A DNA stretch of 64,000 nt, taken from contig CM040088.1 of NCBI GenBank assembly GCA_022496805.1, positions 29,828,452 to 29,892,451 of the forward strand, written 5' to 3'. Position 1 is the first letter of the stretch. Each line of letters starts with the position of its first letter. Shown here piece by piece: positions 12,731-23,747 of this stretch. Below the pieces are notes generated by a model, which worked only from the letters and a program-made list of their open reading frames with translations, was not told the DNA's origin and made no database searches. The position numbers and the translations under genes were made by a program. The stretch is from Pohlia nutans. Taxonomy: Eukaryota; Streptophyta; Bryopsida; Bryales; Mniaceae.

Positions 12731-12995
12731 CACTACTAGAGAAATGGGGTTCCTAACCCGCACAAAATCAACAGAAATTCTGTTGGTTTTGTGCGGGTTA
12801 GGAACAGTTGATTCTGGAAAATCAACAGGAACTTGTTGGATCCAAGAGGAAAATCAACAGGAACTTGTTGGTTCCAAGAGAAAACTTGTTGGTTCTGTGC
12901 AGATGACTAAATGTTTGTTACGTTAAACCCATTCTCTGTTGGTTCCAACAGATGTGTCTTGGTTTGTCTTGGTTTTTACGCACTCTCTAGTAGTC
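12731..12995. mobile_element. CACTA-type MITE with 3-bp target duplication
   Basis: The left end is CACTACTAGAGAAATGGGG and the right end, read inverted, is GACTACTAGAGAGTGC. GAT flanks both sides (12,728-12,730 and 12,996-12,998). CACTA ends and a 3-bp duplication are hallmarks of En/Spm elements. Just inside the left end is a palindrome with 28-base arms (12,749-12,776 and 12,778-12,805), followed by repeated AACAGGAACTTGTTGG motifs. Confidence 0.8.
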
Positions 12996-13472
12996 GATGT
13001 CGACATAGCCTGATAACATAAAATGATTCAAAAATATATCTCAAAGTTTTGTGGAAGGAAAAAATATATTGGATATTAGTATTTAACAGCAAATTGACAT
13101 TTGTCTAATTATTTTTTGCAAAAAATGCTTAATTTGATGGATGAGTGTTGAATATGCTGCCACCATACTATGACCTCAAAATTACAAAAAATGTGAGGGG
13201 GTCTACGTGTCACGAACTCCGACGACAAAATCAAGGGATGAAGGAGACAGAAGGGATGAAATGAGAACTAAGCTTTAGATGAGTTGAAAGCATGATGAAC
13301 TTCAAAGCGTCTAAATCTGGCATGTCGGCCGCGCCATCGCCTCTGCTCCATTGTTTCAATTCTCCTCCATCTATTTCTCAACATCCTTGCATTTTCATGG
13401 CCTAGACTGCAGACTTGAACGCTGGCACTATGGCATATCGGAGGGCCGGAGGCAAATCCTTACAAACGATAA

Positions 13473-13788
13473 CATAACATTCAGTAGCCTTACAAGAGGG
13501 TGCCTTTTGGTTTCATCTGCGTTTATATATGGAGTGACCAGTGATTTGTAATTGAATGAACTATTGAATTAAATAAACAATTACAAAACACTGTTGAATT
13601 GTGATTGAGTGCTTTCGATTACTCTTCACCATGGTTGATTGCTCTTGCTTAATGTCACGTGCCTCCATAGCTACTGATGTGATGAGGAATATCCCACATC
13701 ATTTCATTGGGGGGATGAAATGATGTGGGATATTCCACATCATTCTGTTGGGGGAAGGCAACAGTCACAGAGGCTACTGAATGTTATG
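13473..13788. mobile_element. 316-bp MITE with CATAACATTCAGTAGCC ends, copy 1
   Basis: CATAACATTCAGTAGCC at the left is exactly inverted at the right. A full second copy lies at 52,454-52,770 and a partial one at 28,986-29,060. An internal palindrome joins TGTGGAATATTCC-like motifs. A clear target duplication was not seen, so the superfamily is unassigned. Confidence 0.75.
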
Positions 13789-14900
13789 AAGCGCCCTATT
13801 CGTACGTAAGGAATAAGTCAAGATAGAAGTAGTAAGAAAGGGACAGAAATATCATGCATTTGATGGAGATTTATTCGTGAACCAAGAGGGAGCAATCTTC
13901 TGAGACAAATTTGATCCTCACAGACAGACAATTGGTGTCTAAGTAAGCTCTACATTTGTTGTAGATTTCTTGCTCTTTCTTCATGCTTAATTCTTTGGGG
14001 ATCTTTGCGTGGTGTGTGTGAAGGGGTTTAGAGCTTGGGGTTTTCCTTTTCATAAATCTGGTTTTTGTTTGTAACCAATTTTAAAATAAATTTGATCGTT
14101 GGCTAGAAAGAATCTAGATTATTAATTATAGAGTTTGTTTAATGCAAAGAATCATTGAATTGAGGGGTGTGGTTTATAATAGAAATTCTTTCATAAGGTA
14201 GAGGGCTGTAAACCCGCCCCTTTAAGCGTTGTGGTATATGGTATGCATGAGAAAATATGAGACATATTTTTGGTTGAAAGGCAGATGAGAATAAAGATCA
14301 ACAAAGTTGAAATCATATTTTTTGGATGTTCCTAGAATAAGTTATGATTTTTCAAAGTCAGTAACCAATAGGCTCCTATTTATGACTACTAGCTGGAGCA
14401 TAATCGATGAGGAAGTGGTCCCATAGCCATGTTCAGACAAATAGTAATCAGGTATTAAAAGATTCTAAAATGGACCCATAGTTGATAAAAGTTGTCATTG
14501 CAACACAAAGTCGCATAAAAGTAAAAATGTCAGTAGAGTCAATAAAGAAAGAGGCATTGGTTTAGAAACATGCATGAAAGGCCTGTAAAAGTCGTTCTTT
14601 GGGGATGCCAAAATTAAGCCACTTTGACCCATTAAAAAATCCCTTCCAATTCAAAACCCGCCCCCTTTCTCCCCCGCCAAGCCCCTGCCTTGGTCTCACT
14701 ATCCACCTCTTTCTAACTTAAGTTGTTTTTCCTCACCTAGCACTAACGGCCACTGTCCCTAGCTCGGCTTGATTGTCGGACTTAGCTCTTAACTTTGCGC
14801 TAAACTCCGCATAAACTGCATCGCGCCAAGCTTGGATTGCCAACGCCTCGGTTTGAGTTCGATAAGTACCCCTCTTCCCTTCGCCTTTCTTCATCTTCCT
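13789..14900. other. Intergenic DNA, no feature recognised
   Basis: No repeat end, RNA or protein-like frame was identified. The short - strand frame 13,871-14,053 has no recognisable domain. Confidence 0.4.
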
Positions 14901-14944
14901 CTGTTGTCAACTCTCTCGCTTGCTATCGCTTGGTGAGGCCCCCG

Positions 14945-15055
14945 CGATTGATCGTGCGCTTAAGTTCCGCTTCTTGATTGATCGTGCGCTTAAGTTCCGC
15001 TTCTTGATTGATCGTGCGCTCAAGTTCCGCTGCCTGCTTCCATTCCGCTCAAGTT
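14945..15055 (+). repeat. 30-bp tandem repeat, about three copies
   Basis: The unit GATTGATCGTGCGCTTAAG plus TTCCGCTTCTT repeats nearly three times, then decays. Because 30 is a multiple of three, one + frame reads through as repeated IDRALKFRFL, in frame with the ATG at 15,063. Whether it is translated is unknown. Confidence 0.8.
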
Positions 15056-15062
15056 CCGCTGC

Positions 15063-15423
15063 CATGAGCCTCAATACAAGTTCTCCTTTTTTCATCGTCT
15101 TGGAGTGTCGCAACTCATGCTAGGGTTTTGTTCGCAGTTTGTTGATTGATTTCGAATTTTGATTTGGGAAGCAATTACTCAGGTGTTATAGCCACGCAAG
15201 ATGTTGCAACGTATGGAGGTCATTGGGCGATTGCATCATTTGACAAAGCGAAGCTTAAGGTAAAGAGTAATTGAACTCTCTTCAGATTTTAAACGTGAAC
15301 TCTAAACTCTCCCCTGCTCTTTTTGTGCAGAGCAAAGCAATTGACAACATCAACTTCCGGAATTCTTTGGAACTGATCCCTGAAGTGAGAGAACTGCCGG
15401 AATTCTTTAGAACTGATCCTTGA
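15063..15423 (+). CDS. Candidate small spliced gene, unknown function
   Basis: Two well-bounded exons are suggested: 15,183-15,259 (acceptor CTCAG, donor AAG/GTAAAG) and 15,331-15,423 (acceptor TTTTTGTGCAG), joined in phase across a 71-bp intron. They read VIATQDVATYGGHWAIASFD, then KAKLK, then SKAIDNINFRNSLELIPEVR and a 10-residue tail ELPEFFRTDP before TGA. The ATG at 15,063 could supply the start through a short exon ending near 15,078, but that junction is a guess. A 38-base segment at the 3' end (GGAATTCTTTGGAACTGAT...) is tandemly duplicated, which creates the repeated EL motif. The protein family is not recognised. Confidence 0.35.
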
Positions 15424-16237
15424 AGTGAGAGAACTGATTTCTGATTTCTATGCAAGGTATGAAATTCTGTTCAGTACAAGCTTTTATTCATACATTCAGA
15501 AGCAGTGTGGGTTTGTTGTCTGGACGTCGGGAATGAGAACTGCATTGTGGATTCGTGGGAGTGGTGCGGCAACGCGGGATCAATGGGGACTGCTTCTTAT
15601 ACTTTTGATGCATTTTTTGAGTTCGTCTGTTAACCGTTTTGGAGACGTGAAATGAACAAAAGGTTGGTTTTAAAGTGGTTTAGGGTTTTAGCTCCCGAAA
15701 GTGACATGTGAGGAGTTTTCGGCAATGCATGAGTTTGAAGTTCTCCATGTGCTCGAGTTGAGCTCTGTAATCTATATGCGAGTTTCCAGAACTCATCGTC
15801 AAAATTTTGCGTATTGATGCATTGCAGCAACCAAAGGAAAACAGGAGACGAAAATGAAGTCGGCTTCATGCACGACAACTGCAACAAATTTCTCTAAGCA
15901 AAACAAGAATTTCAATAGGGACAGAGTGCTTACTCTTTAAATTTTTCATAGACGGAACAATCACTGAGATAGAAGTCGGATTCGGTGTCTGTGGTGAGCT
16001 CAGAGACCCGTGGGTGGAAGTATCTCGGCGCTGGTGGAAGTATCTCAGGTGCTTTCTTTTGTCCAATTTTAATGACAATTTTGTGCAATGTCTTTCTCTG
16101 AATCTGATGATATAAAACTACGGGACCGATTCTGTGGTAGCGATTGTTATGTTTGCCTTCTAGGATGTCATCCTGCTCAACTGCAGCCCTGTTCAGTTCA
16201 GTTCTCTGTAAAGCTCATCGTTCATCAAAAATCGTTT

Positions 16238-17261
16238 CTAGGAGTTGCTAACATTATTGAACGGGTTTTCTCTCCTCTGAACAATTTCAGCTACCTTTAA
16301 ACGCAATTGTCCCATGCTAATTGGAAATCCTATAGCTTGCATATTGTGAATGTATTTCACTAATTCATCCTCTTCATCTTCAGTTAATACCCCCTTCTTC
16401 CCTCGTCTTCTTTCCAAATGCCGCCCATGAACATGCGAACGTAAGGATGTGTATGGAATCCCATTAATCATAACCGCAGATTTGATACTATACCCATCAT
16501 CAACATCTCTAATCGCTTTGATGAGTTGCGCGCTACTCCAGTTCCCGTTTTTTTTTTCGTTTAGAAGGAGGGGGTTCTCGCATGTTAAAGGTTCCAAACG
16601 TACCTCTACGTTTAGCTTCATGTTGCTTTCGTAATCCCAACTCGATTGGATTCTTTGGCTTATCACCAAGCTCCAACTTTCTTTTCTCCTTGGGATCAAA
16701 TCCCCTTTGTTGTGGAACATGCAGGAGCTCCTCTCCATCATCATCTTGTGTGTGAAGATTTTGGAAATCTCTAGCGCTGAAGTCTCCAAATCCTCCGTTC
16801 CCTGAAATGTGCATGTGTACTTTTGCGGGACTAATCCTTTCACTTTGAACGCCTTTTGATACACTCTCTAAACCCTCTAAAGCTATATCATGTCCTTTTT
16901 CACCAACATTCTCTAAACCGCTATCTTTTCTGTATGGTTTAAAAGCCTCCTCTCTTGTTGATCCTACTTCTCCTACAGGGTGTCTTCCTAACACTCGTGG
17001 AGGTGGAGGAGTGGAGGTAGGTGATTGTTCTCGTGGAATTGCTCTCTGTAACTTTTGAACTCTTAAAAAGTCTATGTCAAGTAACTCTTCATAAGCATCT
17101 TCTGTCCCCACTCTTTGCGCCCAATCCCAATCATTTTCTTCCTCACCATCACTGTCACCTCCTAAACCATCGTCTTCCATGCTACTTCCCCAATCCCTCT
17201 TTCTATTCCCGTATCTCCACTCTTCCCCTTCACTCTCAGATTCATGATCTGAGGAACTCAT
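16238..17261 (-). pseudogene. psq/CENP-B-type DNA-binding protein, frameshifted relic
   Basis: The upstream frame (start 17,261) encodes an acidic N-terminus (MSSSDHESESEGEEWRYG...) of about 230 residues ending in PPPSKRKKK. It then loses frame at a run of ten T on the + strand (16,548-16,557). The second frame continues NGNWSSAQLIKAIRDVDDG, then YSIKSAVMINGIPYTSLRSH and LTEDEEDELVKYIHNMQ. This fits the helix-turn-helix psq plus CENP-B-type N-terminal domains found in pogo/Tigger-like transposases and proteins derived from them. Reading stops after RRENPFNN, where a full protein would continue into a DDE catalytic domain, so the copy is truncated as well. A single-base sequencing error in the homopolymer, or an intron, could explain the frame change but not the missing catalytic part. 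Confidence 0.6.
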
Positions 17262-18583
17262 CTTGCTACAATGGTATAAACACTCCCAAAAATCATTTAC
17301 AACTCTACATGTAAATGAAACTAATCATCTTGAGGAAGCACTCATCGTGCAATGTTGGAAAGAAAAATTGTGGTGATGACAACAGAGGAGAAGAAGTCTT
17401 AAGGCAAAAGAACTGACGACCATTAGCTATGGTCTTTTTACAAACACTTAATGTAACAATCAGCTGGCCATGACGTAATCTAGGATCCAATCTTAAGCAG
17501 TTTTAATTGTGACATGTTTTTAGTGATGATAATGACCGATGAGGATCAAATTATGGGGCGTAGAAGATCTTTAAAATCGTGTTACAATTTGGTAGTTGAA
17601 CAACCTTTTTTGTACTATTTAACCCATTTAATGACAATGCGTCTCCATATTTTCATCTCTATGCTATTCATTTTGTAATTTCTATTCATTCTAAAATGGC
17701 CCCTTGATGGATGTGTTGTTGGCTTTATTTCATGTGAGGGGCCCATTTGGTACCACATGGATCATGTTTTGATCTATCTATAGGTGCCGGTTGATGGACT
17801 GTGGCGGGTTTAGAGCCCTCTACCTTAGCTTCAAATGAATCAGATCTGTACTGGGAAGTGAAGATTTGACCTTTGTGCAGATGATGAGAATTTGTTTTGG
17901 TTGTTGCCAAGAGTATATGGAACCCTATAGTTTAGCACATCTGTGACACATTTATGATATTTTTTAAACTCTTCATATATTGTTTCATATATGTGCATTT
18001 TTTATGCACATACAGAAATACATTTTATATTTTTAATTTCAAAATTTTTGGCACGTTTCTCAATTTTGGCATAAAATTTAGTTTTGACACATAGCACCCC
18101 AAGAAAGGAGTCTATGTGACACCTTTAAATTACAATGAGACAATTAATTAATGAATGCCCCAAAGTGTGCACTTGTGACACAAATTTCAATCAGCTTTGG
18201 CATTCCAAGGTGGGATTCATTTCTGAGTACTATCCTTAGCCAGAGTTCCCAGATCTCTAGTATTTTCTTTTGTTGATTGAAACCTAATAGTGAAAAAGTA
18301 CAAACCATAAGTAAGAATTCCGGTCCTTTTTGAGGCAAGAGTGAATACAGTGTCTGTTCAACCCACTCTTGATTTCATTTCCAACAATATGTGCCTTTCA
18401 TATATTTGATGAAGTTTGGTTCAATAATCAAAATGTAGGGAATCACCTCTACAAATTATTCATCCAGTCAAACTTCCAAAAAAACTTTAGATATTTTTTT
18501 TAATGAATTTAAAAGCATTAACCTTTGAAAAATTGTATAAATTATACTTTTCACTTTTAGAGTTTGAAATTTAGCATGAATAG
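17262..18583. other. Intergenic DNA, no feature recognised
   Basis: AT-rich sequence upstream of the psq relic. No transposon ends, RNA genes or protein-like frames were recognised. Confidence 0.4.
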
Positions 18584-19148
18584 TTAACCCCTAAACGTAC
18601 CATGGTGTCCCTAGAATTAACAATTTGAGAAAAATCATCGTAAAGTACTATTTAGAAGAATATTTTGGAATTGATGTACAACTGAAAGTTATAGATTTTG
18701 AATTTTAGATTCCATCCGTAAGGTTTGATTCACCAATACTATCACCAATATTTAATTATAAAATTTGAAGGTTCAAATTAAAAATTACTTTTAAATTTGA
18801 CTCCAAACAAAATTTTAATATTTTTTGAGTAAAATTTGTTGGAATGAATTTGAAATGAGATACTTTTACACATGGTGATTCTTTGAAATTTTTGTGTTCT
18901 TTAAATCTATGACCTCATTTTTGCAAGGCCACTTTTGAACTACAATCAATGCAGTTTTGGCTTGGTCAACAACTTGACATACTTCTACATTTGTAATTTT
19001 AGAAAAATATGTACTATTAGATAGGACAACAACTTGGTTAAGTATCTTCAAAAAATTGGATGACTTTCATTCAAGCATTGATAAGAACGTAAAGTGAGTT
19101 TGAATGTTAGTCGTCTAAAAACTGGACGCTGTGACGTTTAAGAGTTAA
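18584..19148. mobile_element. TTAA-type MITE, 565 bp, subfamily B
   Basis: TTAA at 18,584-18,587 and 19,145-19,148. Ends are CCCCTAAACGTACCATGG and the inverted CTCTTAAACGTCACAGCG. It is the reverse-orientation partner of 8436-9023. Confidence 0.8.
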
Positions 19149-19796
19149 AATTGGTTTATCTATTGTAAACTTCAAAAAAGCAAAAGAAATGATGGAGGGA
19201 ACATCATTACTTTCTCCAAATAGCAAATTTTATAACACTAAGACAATATTGAAGTGATCCACTTTGAAATATTCTCCCGGGTGAAGTTTAACTTGGATTG
19301 ACATAATTCAAATTGCATTGGAAAGTAGACTTGATAAAGGATTTTTTTTATTGTTCATTTTTTTTCAAAAAATTATTTTATTGTTTAGGGCAGCCTGTTA
19401 AAAACAGGCAACGACCAGAAATGGTCTCTTGGGAGCTTAGAGGTTAACCTCTAAAGGACCAGGGGGGGTATTGAACTTAGCTCTTGTTTTCTTGACTAGC
19501 TCTTGTAGTAAGCTCAATTCTTCATTGGTGTGGGGTAATTTTGAAGATCGGCACCGTTGAAATTAAAAAAGACTTACATAGCTTTTTTATGAAAAAAGGA
19601 TCAACAAAATCGCACAATTTTTGAGAAAATGCCACCATTGAGAAAATTGATAGAACCAGTTCAGTGTCCAAATCAACAGAGAAGTGTTGATATTTTTAGT
19701 TGTTTCGGACGAGTTGTATAGGACAATAATCAATAGAAATTTGTTGATATTTTATGTTGATCTAGTCAAATAAAAATTTATTATTTAAAATAAATA
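19149..19796. other. TTAA-element end fragments
   Basis: Around 19,435-19,470 an element right end (GGGAGCTTAGAGGTTAA) and a left end (TTAACCTCTAAAGGACC) share one TTAA at 19,444-19,447. Neither partner end could be placed with confidence. Confidence 0.45.
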
Positions 19797-19976
19797 AATA
19801 AATAAAACAAAATATTTTTTTTTCGTTGCCCAAATTTTTCGGGCAAAAAAACTATTTTTTTGGCGGTGCAGCATCTCTGGACAGCCAAGCTTTACACCCA
19901 CAGTTGCTACTCGGGTTCGAACTTGGAACTTCATACATATGACTCAACACTCTAACCAACTCAACACCATTGGATT
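19797..19976 (-). mobile_element. tRNA-derived SINE-like insertion
   Basis: On the - strand, GAGTTGGTTAGAG (19,951-19,963) reads as a tRNA D-arm/A box. Some 35 bases on, AAGTTCGAACCCGA (19,911-19,924) reads as a T-arm/B box. The body then runs into an A/T-rich tail containing repeated TTTA. Spacing fits a Pol III promoter inherited from a tRNA. The rest does not fold as a functional tRNA. Confidence 0.55.
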
Positions 19977-20019
19977 CTATGAATAATGCATTATTTTTTT
20001 CTTACATATACACCATGGT

Positions 20020-20222
20020 TTAACCCCTAAAGGGCCACAACTATTTTGTACACATGCTGAAATCGGATTGTTCAAAAGTGCTCCAAAAATTCTGGAATTT
20101 TTACTGTGAGTAGAGATCTCAAAAAGAGCTAGGGTCCTACAATTCAAAGCCCAATAATCCGAATTTTCTCACTTTTTAGTTCAAGAAGCCACATGGGGGC
20201 CTTATGGTCCTTTAGGGGTTAA
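20020..20222. mobile_element. TTAA-type MITE, 203 bp
   Basis: Perfect TTAA at both sides (20,020-20,023; 20,219-20,222). Ends CCCCTAAAGGGCCACAA and inverted CCCCTAAAGGACCATAAG. Related to 44,042-44,280. Confidence 0.8.
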
Positions 20223-21137
20223 GAAAACCTTGGGCAATTAGGGGCTAGTCAAACATCAACATCAAACTCCATTAGTGTAAAAGCAGAGAACATAAACCAC
20301 CTTCAAACCTTGTGCTGTTGTGCAGCAAATAATCATCCGCTAATGCTTCAGAAGATGACAACCAGTGCTTTTTTCAGGGTACGGTAGTTGAGTTCCCAGA
20401 GTGTGAAAATGACTTCAACCTGCAATAAAATTTCGTTCTTTTATAAGAGAATAATAAAAGATGACTCCCACTTCAAGTCTTAAACATGTCATTTTCAAAA
20501 TTTTCCCTCAAATGAAAGGCCAAAAATAATTTGAACCCATAAAAATTCAAATGGCTCAAAACCAATGACATGCAAAATCGGTAACACGTCATTCGTCAGT
20601 CAGGTACACTTGAAGTTCCTAGTACTAGCCCACTTGCAAAATTCAGCCAGATTCTCTAGATCCTCCCCAAAAAGTACCTCGTATGAAGAGCTGGGGGATC
20701 AACTACCCTAACAAAAAGCACTGTTTCTTGTAGATTTGATTAAAGCTGTTGTACCAGATTAAACCTGTAAAGCTGTTGTGCAGCTTTTAAAAAAAATCTG
20801 TTCAGGATCAAATTCGGGCAGATGTTGGACCCAAGACCATCTTCGATGACCTGAATTCGGGCTATCAGATTCAGCAGAAATGCAGGCTCTCAAATGCATT
20901 GGCATACAGGCTTAAGAAAGAACCAAATACAGTAGGAACATGCAGCATGACAGGGTAGAAATGCTTGTACGTACGTCAAGGGTCTACAATATTCCATGGT
21001 CTTTCGGCCGCTGTTGTGGGGATCCATATATTACGGTAATCCAATGTGGCATAGCCGAAGCATACTATTGAACACAATGAAATTCACAAGGATTAAGATT
21101 TATACAGGTAAAATAAATGCAGTCATGACAGTATTTA
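20223..21137. other. Intergenic DNA downstream of the octapeptide gene
   Basis: It should contain the 3' UTR of the - strand gene ending at 21,138. A possible further element end, AATTAGGGGCTAG, lies at 20,238. Nothing else recognised. Confidence 0.4.
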
Positions 21138-22600
21138 TCAGGCAGCTCTTGCACTACAATGACCCAACCTAGGATTGCTGGAATAAAGCTCAGCGTACAC
21201 CATCTCGAGCCACCAAGATCGAATAAATTCCCGGGGCACTCTCGAAAGCATAAATGCTTGCTCTTCCAGGAAAGAACCCAGGCCTTGAACCGACCTACGC
21301 TTCTTTAAGGATTCTCTTCGTCGATCCAACTTGGCCATCCTGCAAGTCATCATTGACTCTCTAGTCAAACACGAGACCAGTACTACGATTCAAAAAGCAA
21401 GCAATGAAAGCAACCTTAACGCTGCATTCTGGACCAGTATAATTACAACACGCAACTTCTGGGAATGGTTACCCACAGACACCTCTTGATGTTAACCCGT
21501 AAGAGTCTAAAACATCCAATATGGCCATCTGCATCACTGAACTTTGCAACAGTGGCACTTTCTCAATTTACCTCGGTTTTATGATTGCAATACATCATTT
21601 TAAATCTCAAGATCAACAGTGTCGATCGTATCAAACCAAATACATTTTCACACAACAGACGATTTGCAGCAAGGGGTCCAATTTTCCTACACTACAGAAA
21701 ATACACAGTGGAAGCTTAGGGGTTAACCATAGTAAAGAAAGTTAGGAGGACATACTCCTGCGCAACGGCCAAGCGAGGTTGATGGACATTTGCTTCGTTT
21801 GGTAGGTGATCATTAGCTTCAGTTGATCGATGGTCATTTGCATCATTTAATCGATAGACGTCTGCTTCATTTGGTCGGTGGACATTAGCTTCAGTTGATC
21901 GATGGTCATTTGCATCATTTAATCGATAGACGTCTGCTTCATTTGGTCGGTGGACATTAGCTTCATTTGGTCGCTGAATATTCGTTGAGTCTTCACAGGA
22001 TCGAGCGTCTGAATCACTGTCGCAACATCAAAAGCAAGGAATCAGATAAACCAGACCCTGCGTCCTCAAATAATCTAATTTAATTTCTTAAAAAAATCGT
22101 CATAGAAAGGAAACCACCAAATGGCCTCACCTAATTGATATCCACGTCTTTCCTTCGCATCTAGGACTTAATACCAACGAATTAGAAAATTCGGAGCGCA
22201 CAAAACCCGTCACATTTCTGAACCAACAACGTCAAAACCAATACATACCAGGCTCTATTGCGAGACTCCGCAGCACTGAGGTCAAGTGTCGCACGAACAA
22301 CGAAGTTTCTCGTCACCGACGAAACACTAGAGGAGCTTGATCGGCTCCTAGCGGATATCGAGCGAAGCGCTGTCTTATTCTTCTGCGGCACCTGTCATTG
22401 CACAGCTCAAACCTTTTAAGATCACCCTAATGATACAAAGCTCAAGCAAAAAAATTCGTCAAATGTTAACGACAAGTGTCGCTGAAGGTGGAAGCAAGGT
22501 CCGTAAAGACTAAAAATCAACAGGATCGTTAAGGAAACCCTACCTGAGCCAAAATGCAAACTCCCGACAAACACAAAGGCAGTCCACCTCCCCTCGGCAT
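21138..22600 (-). CDS. Five-exon gene for a basic protein with an octapeptide repeat, unknown function
   Basis: Exons on the - strand are 22,544-22,600, 22,249-22,391, 22,131-22,166, 21,756-22,016 and 21,138-21,339. All have GT-AG borders and agreeing phases, giving 232 residues. The start ATG at 22,600 is the in-frame one that joins exon 2 without a stop. Residues 30-45 are serine-rich (SARSRSSSSSVSSV). Residues 94-157 are eight exact 8-residue units of the form R-x-N-x-A-x-x-H/Y (RPNEANVH, RPNEADVY, RLNDANDH, RSTEANVH...). The last exon carries a basic segment (KLDRRRESLKKRRS) and a tryptophan-rich tail (FIRSWWLEMVYAELY). Intron 4 hosts the TTAA MITE at 21,492. I recognise no family; the basic C-terminus would suit nucleic-acid or chromatin binding, but that is inference. 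Exon 3 (36 nt) is the least certain. Confidence 0.6.
21492..21726. mobile_element. TTAA-type MITE, 235 bp, subfamily C, in an intron
   Basis: TTAA at 21,492-21,495 and 21,723-21,726. The interior is the reverse copy of 34,268-34,517, sharing ATGGCCATCTGCATCACTGA and the AAAATTGGACCCC-type region. It lies wholly inside intron 4 of the octapeptide-repeat gene. Confidence 0.85.
21782..21973 (-). repeat. 24-bp coding minisatellite (octapeptide array)
   Basis: Eight 24-base units, arranged as a higher-order 72-base block present twice, encode eight octapeptides within exon 4 of the surrounding gene. Every unit keeps the frame. Confidence 0.8.
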
Positions 22601-23180
22601 CTCTTTCCGAGAAGTAAACGGCTTCCCCCGCGAGATCGACGTGTTGAGCGACTGCATATTTTCTACGAGCGCAAAAAACAACCGGCTCTCGGCGAAAAAC
22701 AGATCCGCCCGATCTAGTCAAATATTCCTCTCCAACAGCAGAAGAACTAAAACCACAGCAATGCCGCTCAAAAATCGACCGAATCAAACCAGAAAACGAA
22801 ACCCAACTCGCTCGATCGGTGAAATCGGGGATAGGCACCACAGGCGACGATGCGAATCACGAAAAGCTCCGTTTCGACACCAGCGTGGATCTAAGTTAAG
22901 AGCCGGGTTTGCTAACCCTAAGAAACAGATCTGAAGGTTGCATGCCGAAATGCTGTTGCGAAGGGGAAGCCAGAGCACATGGAGGCCCGCTTGCTTGCGC
23001 ACGATCGAAGAGTGCCAGAAAGAAACGCCAAATTTGGCCAAGAAGGTCCGCCAAAAGGTTAGCGTTCTCTCCACACGGCACAGCGATGGCAGTCTGAACG
23101 CGTCAACGCAGGCGTTCTTCTCGCTTTATCCTTCGGGCGGGAATCATAACTTGGACTTCCTCTTCGCCCGCCGTCGCCGT
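22601..23180. other. Upstream region of the octapeptide-repeat gene
   Basis: GC-richer than the surroundings and free of stops in several frames, as expected of a 5' UTR or promoter. The long - strand frame 22,422-22,841 overlaps exon 1 in another phase. It cannot be joined to exon 2 without an immediate stop, so it is not called as coding. Confidence 0.4.
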
Positions 23181-23199
23181 TACGCCCCGATTGATACCC

Positions 23200-23400
23200 T
23201 CCGCGACCCGGAACATACCTGGACATATACCCGTGGTAGATTCCCTGAACTTGATGACGATTTAAATGCCGCAACTCGCCCTTCTCGCTGTTCCATCTGG
23301 GTAGGTACCTCGAAACCCGCTCGGGATTATTGCCCTCGTATACCCGGGCGTCGTGTGCAGCGCCCCTATACCCGTACATACCCGGTTTAATACCCGGGAA
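23200..23400. repeat. TACCCG-rich degenerate repeat
   Basis: At least seven ACCCG motifs, most as TACCCG, occur in about 200 bases, some abutting inverted CGGGTA. The region is notably GC-rich. Its function is unknown. Confidence 0.55.
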
Positions 23401-23438
23401 GACGAACTTTGGCACCGCAGCCCTGAGGTAATGACTCA

Positions 23439-23744
23439 TGGCCCATTCACACCAGGCACCCAACATGAGTGCAGAAGAGAATCTATGTTCGTCAAGTAAG
23501 TTTTTGGTAGCTACAGTGTGCTCCTGTGAAAAAAAAAAATTGACTTGACGCATGCAAGAAGTTGCTCTAACACATTTTGGATGCCGCAAGAAATTTGCGC
23601 TCCACCAACGCCCATGTGTCGGTCAAATGCAAGAAGAGACAAGGCTTTGACACAGCAAGAAATTGTATATTATTTTTGAAATTTACCTCGCACCATTTGA
23701 GGAATGCAATGCAAGTGCTGGAGCTTTTTGGTGTGAATGGGCCA
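23439..23744. mobile_element. Harbinger-like MITE, 306 bp, TCA target duplication
   Basis: The left end TGGCCCATTCACACCA is inverted at the right end TGGTGTGAATGGGCCA, with TCA on both sides (23,436-23,438; 23,745-23,747). Three-base duplications fit PIF/Harbinger, but TCA is not the usual TWA. The interior matches, in reverse, 63,845-64,000. Confidence 0.7.
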
Positions 23745-23747
23745 TCA

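Noticed and set aside
22422..22841. 139-residue - strand frame beside the octapeptide gene
   Set aside because: Joining it to exon 2 at the same donor gives a stop after a few codons; the shorter ATG at 22,600 fits the phase.
23059..23589. 176-residue - strand frame
   Set aside because: It runs through the TACCCG-rich array and into a MITE, so its openness reflects GC content and repetition.
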